Of a stretch of 16,699 nucleotides of DNA, positions 7,505 to 14,258 are shown in pieces. The stretch is from Bacteroides sp. GTDB taxonomy: Bacteria > Bacteroidota > Bacteroidia > Bacteroidales > Bacteroidaceae. The translations under genes were made by a program, and so were the position numbers. The stretch lies in the NCBI GenBank assembly GCA_030152865.1, contig JASLIW010000157.1:1-16699 (forward strand). The letters run 5' to 3'. Within the stretch, counting starts at the first letter, position 1; each line of letters starts with the position of its first letter. The notes under the pieces were generated by a model that worked only from the letters and a program-made list of their open reading frames with translations, was not told the DNA's origin and searched no databases.

Positions 7505-8905
7505 ATGATAAAACAAAAAACGCTTAAAGAAAGCTTTTCGCTAAGTGGAAAGGGTCTACATACAGGATTAAACTTAACTGTTACCTTTAATCCTGCTCCT
7601 GAGAATCATGGATATAAGATTCAACGTGTTGACTTAAAGGATCAACCGATCATTGATGCAGTTGCAGACAATGTTGTTGAAACCACTCGTGGAACTGTAC
7701 TCGCAGAAAAAGACATTAAAGTAAGTACAGTAGAACATGGTATGGCCGCTTTATATGCCTTGGGGATAGATAACTGTCTCATCCAAGTAAATGGCCCTGA
7801 GTTTCCTATTCTTGATGGTAGTTCACAGTATTACGTGAAAGAGATAGAAAAAGTCGGTGCAATAGATCAAAGTGCTGTTAAAGACTTTTACATCATAAAG
7901 AATAAAATAGAGTTTCATGATGAAGAGACAGGCTCTTCTATCATAGTCTTACCTGATAATGAGTTTAGCTTAAATGTACTCATTTCGTATGATTCTACAA
8001 TTCTCCCCAATCAATATGCCACACTTGAACACATGTCTGATTTTGCTACTGAAATAGCTCCAAGTAGGACCTTTGTCTTTGTTCGAGAGATTGCACCCTT
8101 GCTAAAAGCTGGCCTCATCAAAGGAGGTGACTTAGATAACGCAATCGTTATCTACGAGAACGAAATGCCTCAAGAGGATTTTAATAAGCTAGCAGATGTC
8201 ATGGGAGTCCCACATAAAGATGCTAGTCAGTTAGGTTATCTTAATCATAAGCCACTAGTTTGGGCCAATGAGTGTGCACGTCATAAGCTATTAGACGTTA
8301 TAGGCGACTTAGCTCTAATTGGCAAACCTATTCAAGGTCGTATTATTGCAACCCGACCTGGACATACAGTAAACAATAAGTTTGCTCGCAAAATGCGTAA
8401 AGAAATACGTATCAATGATATACAAGCACCACTATATCACCCTGAGAAAGATCCAGTAATGGACGTCAATCGTATTAGAGACTTACTTCCACATCGTTAT
8501 CCATTTCAACTTGTTGATAAAGTCATCGAAATAGGAGCTAATTACATTGTAGGAGTAAAGAATATAACTTCAAATGAGCCTTACTTTCAAGGACACTTCC
8601 CAGAGGAACCTATTATGCCAGGTGTTTTGCAAGTAGAAGCAATGGCTCAGGTTGGAGGACTTCTTGTTTTAAATTCAATTCAAGATGCTACGTCCTTTTC
8701 TACCTACTTTATGAAGATAGATAAAGTCAAATTCCGTCAGAAAGTAGTTCCTGGTGACACCCTTGTATTTAAAGTAGCTTTAGCTAGCCCAATTCGAAGA
8801 GGAATAGCAACAATGTGTGGCTATGCTTTTGTGGGTGAAAAAATGGTTTGTGAAGCGGAATTCATGGCTCAAATAGTAAAGAACAAAGAAAAACAAAATG
8901 ATTAG
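7505..8905 (+). CDS. lpxC/fabZ: Bifunctional UDP-3-O-acyl-GlcNAc deacetylase / 3-hydroxyacyl-ACP dehydratase
   Basis: A natural fusion of two enzymes, 466 residues. Residues 1 to about 305 are LpxC, the zinc deacetylase of the committed lipid A step: E77 and H78 in 'STVEHGMAAL', then H260 and D264 in 'RHKLLDVIGD' complete the zinc site, and H287 in 'RPGHTVNN' is the second active-site histidine. Residues about 320-460 are FabZ: 'LLPHRYPFQLVD' at 327-338, catalytic H364 in 'YFQGHFPEEPIMPG' and E378 in 'VEAMAQ'. All key residues of both enzymes are present. FabZ feeds fatty acid elongation while LpxA and LpxD draw on the same 3-hydroxyacyl-ACP, so the fusion ties both branches at fixed stoichiometry. 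The fusion is known in Bacteroidetes. Its stop overlaps the lpxA start by 8 bases. Confidence 0.97.
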   Translation: MIKQKTLKESFSLSGKGLHTGLNLTVTFNPAPENHGYKIQRVDLKDQPIIDAVADNVVETTRGTVLAEKDIKVSTVEHGMAALYALGIDNCLIQVNGPEFPILDGSSQYYVKEIEKVGAIDQSAVKDFYIIKNKIEFHDEETGSSIIVLPDNEFSLNVLISYDSTILPNQYATLEHMSDFATEIAPSRTFVFVREIAPLLKAGLIKGGDLDNAIVIYENEMPQEDFNKLADVMGVPHKDASQLGYLNHKPLVWANECARHKLLDVIGDLALIGKPIQGRIIATRPGHTVNNKFARKMRKEIRINDIQAPLYHPEKDPVMDVNRIRDLLPHRYPFQLVDKVIEIGANYIVGVKNITSNEPYFQGHFPEEPIMPGVLQVEAMAQVGGLLVLNSIQDATSFSTYFMKIDKVKFRQKVVPGDTLVFKVALASPIRRGIATMCGYAFVGEKMVCEAEFMAQIVKNKEKQND

Positions 8906-9668
8906 TCCACTAGCATATATTCACCCAGAAGCGAAATTAGGCAAAAATGTTGAAGTAGCTCCATTTGCATTCATCGACAAGGATGTAATAATTGGAGACA
9001 ACAATAAGATTATGTCTAACACTTCTATTCTTGAAGGGTCACGTATAGGAAATGGCAATACAATTTTCCCAGGCGCAGTCATTGGAGCTGTACCACAAGA
9101 TCTCAAATTTAAAGGTGAAAAAAGTACGGCCGAAATAGGTGATAATAATATCATCCGTGAAAATGTTACTGTGAACAGAGGTACTGCAGCAAAAGAAAAA
9201 ACTATTGTCGGTAGTAATAATCTGTTGATGGAGGGAGTACACGTTGCTCATGACGCTATAATTGGTAATGGATGTGTTATTGGCAATGCCACAAAACTAG
9301 CAGGAGAGATTATCATTGATGACAATGCTATCGTCAGCGCATCTGTACTTATGCACCAGTTTTGTAGAGTAGGTGGCTATGTTATGATTCAAGGAGGCTC
9401 TAGGTTCAGTCAAGACATACCTCCTTTTATCATTGCAGGAAGAGATCCTATTGTTTATGCCGGAATCAACATTATCGGACTACGTAGAAGGGGCTTTGAT
9501 AAAGCTATAATACATAATATTCACGAAGCATATCGAATCATCTACCAAAGTGGACTAAATCGAACAGAAGCTTTAGACAAAGTGATGGATGAAATCCCTA
9601 TGAGTAAAGAAATTGAATATATTGTAGACTTCATAAGATCCTCCGAAAGAGGTATAATAAAGGGCTAA
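8898..9668 (+). CDS. lpxA: UDP-N-acetylglucosamine O-acyltransferase
   Basis: LpxA starts lipid A synthesis by placing a 3-hydroxyacyl chain on O-3 of UDP-GlcNAc. The 256 residues are a hexapeptide-repeat beta-helix (about 1-185) plus a C-terminal helical domain. The catalytic histidine is H118 in 'MEGVHVAHDAIIGN', with H115 in the matching supporting position. 'HQFCRVGGYVMIQGG' (153-167) aligns with the acyl-ruler region of the E. coli enzyme. The position I align to the E. coli ruler glycine is also Gly (166), which would be compatible with a long acyl chain; this is inference from alignment by eye. The ATG at 8898 lies inside the end of lpxC-fabZ (8-base overlap), pointing to translational coupling. 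Confidence 0.97.
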   Translation: MISPLAYIHPEAKLGKNVEVAPFAFIDKDVIIGDNNKIMSNTSILEGSRIGNGNTIFPGAVIGAVPQDLKFKGEKSTAEIGDNNIIRENVTVNRGTAAKEKTIVGSNNLLMEGVHVAHDAIIGNGCVIGNATKLAGEIIIDDNAIVSASVLMHQFCRVGGYVMIQGGSRFSQDIPPFIIAGRDPIVYAGINIIGLRRRGFDKAIIHNIHEAYRIIYQSGLNRTEALDKVMDEIPMSKEIEYIVDFIRSSERGIIKG

Positions 9669-9693
9669 TTAAAGTTAGTCGAAGCACACCCAT

Positions 9694-9774
9694 AAAAGGA
9701 TATCCCTAAAGTTAGCAACCTTACCTCTTTGCTTATAATAGAGTAAGAAGTATAACTCTTGGGATATCCTTTTT
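9694..9774 (+). terminator. Nested inverted repeat after lpxA, probable terminator
   Basis: A 13-bp perfect inverted repeat has arms at 9694-9706 and 9761-9773, and a T run continues past the 3' arm. The 54-base interval contains a second imperfect hairpin, with CTTACCTCT at 9720-9728 pairing with AGAGTAAG at 9740-9747 and one bulged base. Each outer arm also carries the 8-base palindrome GGATATCC. The A-rich start and T-rich end fit an intrinsic terminator for the lpx unit. The unusually long loop leaves room for other ideas, such as a small mobile element or a structured 3' end, but no target-site duplication is convincing. Confidence 0.55.
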
Positions 9775-9847
9775 ATTAAGTAGTATTACCAATGCTTTTG
9801 CACTCTTTATTTACTATTTTTAGATAATCAATTATATAGATATCAGC

Positions 9848-10384
9848 ATGATTTATAAATTTGTTTTAATATCCGATGAGGTAGATCCTTTTAAGCGTGA
9901 GATACAAATTGATCCTGACGCTACATTCTTAGACTTATTGCAGATAATATATCAATCCATTAATTATTCAGACCCTGAGATTGCATCTTTCTTTATATCT
10001 AATGAAGACTGGGATAAAAAAGAAGAGATCTCACTAGTAGAGAAGGATAATAACCCTGAATTTGATAGTTGGGTAATGGAAGAAACTCCATTGACAGAAT
10101 TTATTGAAGATGAGCAGCAAAGACTAATGCTACAATTTGACTACCCTAAAGAACGCTTTTTCTTTATTGAGCTTTCTGAAATTATAACAGGTAAAAATAT
10201 AAACAAAGCTAAGTGTACGCTGTCTGTCGGCGAAGCACCGCAACAATATGAGAAAGAAGATGAAGAACTAACGACACCTCTTAAAACCACCAAGCAAGGG
10301 ATAGATATAGATGAATCATTCTATGGTGACCAAGACTTTGACTCCATAGAGATTGAGGGATTTGAGAACTTAGAAGACCTATAG
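9848..10384 (+). CDS. Plasmid pRiA4b ORF-3-like (IS1096 passenger-like) family protein, function unknown
   Basis: This 178-residue acidic protein begins 'MIYKFVLISDEVDPFKREI', as in proteins carrying the pRiA4b ORF-3 domain (PF07929 type). A 'SFFISNEDWDKKEEI' stretch (47-61), a 'LQFDYPKERFFFIELSEI' stretch (about 95-112) and 'CTLSVGEAPQQY' (123-134) correspond to the family's D.W strand, its Y.FD motif and its C-terminal cysteine/proline motif. The last 45 residues are strongly acidic and probably disordered. There is no signal peptide or membrane segment, so it should be cytoplasmic. The family name comes from a plasmid and an insertion element, but nothing here is mobile. It lies 11 bases upstream of miaA and is likely co-transcribed with it. 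No biochemical function is established. Confidence 0.72.
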   Translation: MIYKFVLISDEVDPFKREIQIDPDATFLDLLQIIYQSINYSDPEIASFFISNEDWDKKEEISLVEKDNNPEFDSWVMEETPLTEFIEDEQQRLMLQFDYPKERFFFIELSEIITGKNINKAKCTLSVGEAPQQYEKEDEELTTPLKTTKQGIDIDESFYGDQDFDSIEIEGFENLEDL

Positions 10385-10395
10385 ATTTATCAAAA

Positions 10396-11319
10396 ATGCA
10401 ATACAAACCTCACTTAATTGTGCTTATTGGCCCAACAGGCGTAGGAAAAACGGAGCTTAGTCTATTACTTGCAGAACATTTTAATACGGAAATCATTTCC
10501 GCTGATTCCCGTCAGCTGTATAAACAACTTAAAATAGGTACAGCATCCCCTACTCCCTCACAACTACAAAGAGTAAAACACCACTTTGTTGGAACTTTAG
10601 AACTTACAGACTACTACAGTGCTGCAGAGTATGAAAATGAAGTTATCGCTCTTTTAGCTCAAGTCTTTCAAGAAAAAAACATCTGCCTACTTACTGGTGG
10701 GTCCATGATGTATGTAGACGCAGTGTGTAAAGGCATTGATGATATACCAACGGTAGATCCGCTAACACGCAACACATTGCTAGCTAGGTATGAAAAAGAG
10801 GGGCTAGATAAATTTTGTGCTGAATTAAAATTGCTAGATCCTACCTATTATAGTAAGGTAGACCTTAAAAATCCCAAGCGTGTTATTCATGCATTAGAGG
10901 TTTGCTACATGACTGGAAAACCCTATAGCTCCTTCTTGACAAACCAAAGTAAAGAAAGACCCTTTCAATTAATAAAAATTGGTTTAAAAAGAGATAGACA
11001 AGAACTCTATAATCGTATCAACCAGCGCGTACTCGATATGGTAGAAGATGGGTTGGTTGAGGAGGCTAAATTAGTCTATCCTTATAAAGAATTAAACGCA
11101 CTCAATACCGTTGGCTATAAAGAAATGTTTAACTACTTAGATGGACAATGGTCTAAGGAATTTGCGATACAAAAGATACAGCAGAACAGTCGTAACTATG
11201 CAAAAAAACAGTTATCTTGGTTCAAAAGAGATAAAGAGATAAGGTGGTTTCACCCTGACCAAAGAGATGAAATTATTGATCATATAGAGAATGAATTGAG
11301 TCGGTCTAGCCAAAAGTAA
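10396..11319 (+). CDS. miaA: tRNA dimethylallyltransferase (A37 isopentenylation)
   Basis: MiaA transfers a dimethylallyl group to N6 of A37 in tRNAs that read codons starting with U, stabilising codon pairing. The 307-residue length is typical. The P-loop GPTGVGKT is at 12-19, the substrate-binding DSRQLY begins at 37, and 'KIGTASPT' with the HH pair (62-63) and 'TGGSMMY' (100-106) follow. 'LNTVGYKEMFNYL' is the conserved C-terminal motif that contacts tRNA. Some Bacteroidales carry two miaA paralogues, so this may not be the only copy. The start at 10396 gives the expected short N-terminus before the P-loop. Confidence 0.95.
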   Translation: MQYKPHLIVLIGPTGVGKTELSLLLAEHFNTEIISADSRQLYKQLKIGTASPTPSQLQRVKHHFVGTLELTDYYSAAEYENEVIALLAQVFQEKNICLLTGGSMMYVDAVCKGIDDIPTVDPLTRNTLLARYEKEGLDKFCAELKLLDPTYYSKVDLKNPKRVIHALEVCYMTGKPYSSFLTNQSKERPFQLIKIGLKRDRQELYNRINQRVLDMVEDGLVEEAKLVYPYKELNALNTVGYKEMFNYLDGQWSKEFAIQKIQQNSRNYAKKQLSWFKRDKEIRWFHPDQRDEIIDHIENELSRSSQK

Positions 11320-11382
11320 GTGGGAATCACTTCCAACAAAACAGTTCACTACATCGTTTTGAACATTTGACTTTGAAATAGC

Positions 11383-11405
11383 TAGATATATACTCCATAT
11401 ATCTA
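11383..11405 (+). promoter_or_regulatory. AT-rich 9-bp perfect hairpin between miaA and the HAD gene
   Basis: The arms at 11383-11391 and 11397-11405 are perfectly complementary around a 5-base loop. It lies 64 bases after the miaA stop and 43 bases before the HAD start. No T-tract follows, so it is a poor intrinsic terminator. It could be an operator-like dyad or a chance structure in AT-rich DNA. I do not see a good TAnnTTTG promoter in this gap. Confidence 0.3.
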
Positions 11406-11447
11406 CTCTCTGATATTGTATATTAATGACACTAAAAACACTGTAAA

Positions 11448-12224
11448 ATGAAAGCGCTATTTTTAGATATAGATGGTACACTTGTAAGTTTTAAAACACA
11501 TCAGATACCTAGTTCGAGCATAGAAGCAATAAGGCTTGCAAAAGAAAGAGGACACAAGGTGTTTATCTCTACGGGCCGCCCAAAAGCAATTATTAATAAC
11601 TTAGCAGCTATTGAGCAGTACATAGATGGTTATGTGACTATGAATGGAGGTTACTGCTTTGTAGGAGATACGATATTGCACGAAAGTAGAATCCCCAAAG
11701 AAGATGTACAAAATCTTGCTCAGTTTTGTGAAGAAAAAGGTAAGGCTGTAATCTTTGTTAAGGAAAACTCTATAGCTGTATGTCAACCCGATGACTTGGT
11801 TAAGAATATCTTTTATGACCACTTAAATGTTCCAATCATCCCGGAGCAGTCATTTGAGCAAGCCACATCGGATACTATATTTCAGATGTCACCATTTATC
11901 ACACAAGAAGAGGAAGACTCCATTTTGCCACTTATGCCTAACTGTCAACCAGAAAGGTGGAACCCACACTTTGTAGACATCGTAGCTAAAGGAAATACTA
12001 AAGAAACTGGTGTAGAAGCTATGCGTAAGCACTTTAAGCTTCACCTAGAAGATGTTATTTGTATTGGAGATGGAGGTAATGATATCAGTATGCTCAAATA
12101 TGCTGGTATAGGCATAGCAATGGGAAATGCTGCTGATGAAGTTAAAAAGCATGCTGACTTTGTTACTACTTCTGTAGATGACAATGGTATTTGGAATGCA
12201 CTTAAGCATTTTAAACTTATATAA
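11448..12224 (+). CDS. Cof-type HAD-superfamily phosphatase
   Basis: The 258-residue cytoplasmic phosphatase belongs to the Cof/YbiV-like (class IIB cap) group. Motif I is FLDIDGT with nucleophile D7 and acid/base D9; motif II is STGR at 41-44. The cap lies at roughly 80-180. The motif III lysine is probably K185 in 'KGNTKETG', and motif IV is 'GDGGNDISML' with D208 and D212. All catalytic positions are intact. Family members dephosphorylate sugar phosphates, cofactors such as FMN or PLP, or related small molecules, and the substrate cannot be told here. It begins after a 128-base gap from miaA and ends 11 bases before the helicase start. Confidence 0.92.
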   Translation: MKALFLDIDGTLVSFKTHQIPSSSIEAIRLAKERGHKVFISTGRPKAIINNLAAIEQYIDGYVTMNGGYCFVGDTILHESRIPKEDVQNLAQFCEEKGKAVIFVKENSIAVCQPDDLVKNIFYDHLNVPIIPEQSFEQATSDTIFQMSPFITQEEEDSILPLMPNCQPERWNPHFVDIVAKGNTKETGVEAMRKHFKLHLEDVICIGDGGNDISMLKYAGIGIAMGNAADEVKKHADFVTTSVDDNGIWNALKHFKLI

Positions 12225-12235
12225 TAGAAAAACCC

Positions 12236-14245
12236 TTGGATATTGAGATAGACAAAAGAAACAAGGACTTTCAAAATGTCCTTCAGTTAGTCAAGCATAC
12301 CAACCAGTCGATATTTCTCACTGGCAAAGCAGGTACAGGAAAATCAACCCTACTTAAATATATCTGCAAACACATCAAGAAAAAACATGTAGTACTAGCT
12401 CCTACAGGTATAGCAGCTATTCATGTAGGAGGGAGTACACTACATAGCTTTTTTAAGCTCCCTTTCCACCCTCTATTACCCGACGACCCCAAGCTCAACC
12501 TACAAAAAGGTCAAATCCATGAGTTCTTTAAATATAAAAAAGAACATCGTAAGATAATTCGTGAAGTAGAGTTAATAATTATTGATGAAATATCAATGGT
12601 CCGTGCAGATATTATAGATACTATTGATACCATATTGCGCGTATACTCTCAAAATCTACGCACCCCTTTTGGTGGAAAACAGGTCCTATTCGTAGGAGAT
12701 GTTTTTCAGCTAGAGCCTGTTGTCACAAGTGATATACGCCAACTGATGCAGCGTGCCTACCCCTCACCTTATTTCTTTTCAGCTCATGTGTTCAGACAAA
12801 TCAACCTCGTTTCAATAGAGCTACAAAAGGTATATAGACAATCAGATCCAGTCTTTCTGAATATCCTCAATAATATCCGCACAGCTACGGTTCAACCCAC
12901 TGAACTCCAACTCCTGAACACGAGATATAATGTGGACTTGAAAGAAAGTAAGGAAGAACTTTATATCACTCTGGCTACTAAACGAGATAATGTTGATTTC
13001 ATCAATGAAAATAAGTTGGCTAGTTTACCTGGAGACCCTGTAATAGCCTATGGAACGGTGTCTGGAGAGTTCCCCTCCAACAGCCTTCCTACGAGCCTCG
13101 AGCTAACAATAAAGGTTGGAGCTCAAATAATATTCGTCAAAAATGATACAGATAAGCGCTGGGTTAATGGTACCATAGGAGTTATAACCGGTATAGATGA
13201 GGAGTCGAATACTATTTATGTTGTCACAGAAAATGGTGAGGAACACGACGTAAAACCCGAAGTATGGAGAAATCTAAAATATACTTTTAATGAAGATAAA
13301 AAAGAAATAGAAAGTGAAGAGCTAGGAACTTTTGAGCAATATCCTATCCGACTTGCTTGGGCTATAACTATCCATAAAAGCCAAGGACTTACCTTCAAAA
13401 AAGTAGTGATTGACTTTTCAGGAGGTGTTTTTACGGGAGGACAAGCTTATGTAGCCTTAAGTCGTTGTACCTCCTTACAAGGAATCTACCTCAAGACCCC
13501 TATTCAAAAGTCACATATTTTTGTAGACCCCGAAATTGTACGTTTTGCTAAAAACTTCAATAATGAACTCGCTATACAAAAAGCCATGAAAGAAGCAAAA
13601 GCAGATAGCGAATATGAACAAGCTATTCACTATTTCGACACGGGCAACTTCAAGCTGTTTCTTCATCACTTTTTCAAGGCTATTCACTCTAGGTATGATA
13701 TTGAAAAACCCATCTACCAACGGTATATCAGGCATAAACTAAATGTTATCACACGTCTAAAAAAAGAAAACTCATTACTAAAAGAGGCTTTAAGAAGACA
13801 AGAGAACAACCTTAAAAAATATGCTAAAGAGTACTACCTTATGGGTAATGCCTGCATAACAGAGGCAAAAGACAGCAAAGCAGCTCTAGCAAATTACAGC
13901 AAAGCTATTGAACTTTATCCTACTTATACAGATGCATGGGTCAGAAAAGGACTGACACATTACAAATTAAAAGACTACGATGCAGCCGACACTTGTTTAA
14001 ATAAAGCTGTATCCATTAACCCTTATGCCTTTAAAACTGTTTATAATAGAGGTAAGCTACGATTAGCTATGCAAGATGATGAAGGGGCTGTTGCCGATCT
14101 AGATAAAGCTACCACCTACAAACCTGACCACGCTAAGGCTCATGACTTATTTGCCACAGCGCTATACCGCATAGGGAAAGAAACAGAGTCAGAATTACAT
14201 AAGAGGCTAGCTGAAGCACTTAGAAATAAAAAACGTAAAAATTAA
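12236..14245 (+). CDS. Pif1/RecD-like superfamily 1 helicase with C-terminal TPR domain (TTG start)
   Basis: The 669-residue protein combines two parts. The helicase (about 10-430) has Walker A GKAGTGKST at 30-38, motif Ia APTGIAA at 55-61, 'GGSTLHSFF' (65-73), Walker B IIIDEISM at 114-121, motif III GDVFQLEPV at 154-162, a 'QKVYRQSDPVFLNILNNIR' block, 'WAITIHKSQGLTF' at 375-387 and 'AYVALSRCTSL' at 404-414. After a helical stretch with coiled-coil character (about 500-530) come three TPR units (about 531-632). Pif1-like enzymes unwind DNA 5' to 3'; the TPRs probably bind a partner. The start is TTG: an in-frame stop lies 21 bases upstream with no ATG or GTG after it, and the first internal Met (121) lies beyond Walker A. 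The next gene starts 13 bases after the stop. Confidence 0.88.
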   Translation: MDIEIDKRNKDFQNVLQLVKHTNQSIFLTGKAGTGKSTLLKYICKHIKKKHVVLAPTGIAAIHVGGSTLHSFFKLPFHPLLPDDPKLNLQKGQIHEFFKYKKEHRKIIREVELIIIDEISMVRADIIDTIDTILRVYSQNLRTPFGGKQVLFVGDVFQLEPVVTSDIRQLMQRAYPSPYFFSAHVFRQINLVSIELQKVYRQSDPVFLNILNNIRTATVQPTELQLLNTRYNVDLKESKEELYITLATKRDNVDFINENKLASLPGDPVIAYGTVSGEFPSNSLPTSLELTIKVGAQIIFVKNDTDKRWVNGTIGVITGIDEESNTIYVVTENGEEHDVKPEVWRNLKYTFNEDKKEIESEELGTFEQYPIRLAWAITIHKSQGLTFKKVVIDFSGGVFTGGQAYVALSRCTSLQGIYLKTPIQKSHIFVDPEIVRFAKNFNNELAIQKAMKEAKADSEYEQAIHYFDTGNFKLFLHHFFKAIHSRYDIEKPIYQRYIRHKLNVITRLKKENSLLKEALRRQENNLKKYAKEYYLMGNACITEAKDSKAALANYSKAIELYPTYTDAWVRKGLTHYKLKDYDAADTCLNKAVSINPYAFKTVYNRGKLRLAMQDDEGAVADLDKATTYKPDHAKAHDLFATALYRIGKETESELHKRLAEALRNKKRKN

Positions 14246-14258
14246 TAGTATTAGCAAT

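Noticed and set aside
9781..9847. Possible promoter upstream of the pRiA4b-like gene (TATTTTTA near 9815, TGCTTTTG near 9793)
   Set aside because: Neither box has a TTG-type -33 at the proper 19-21 base spacing, and each misses a consensus base.
9848..10384. Mobile-element origin suggested by the pRiA4b/IS1096 passenger family name
   Set aside because: No transposase, flanking terminal repeats or target duplication surround the gene, and its base composition looks like its neighbours'.
11318..11361. Short inverted repeats just after miaA (5-bp at 11318-11332 and 6-bp at 11337-11361)
   Set aside because: Stems are too short and lack a following T-tract; expected by chance in AT-rich DNA.
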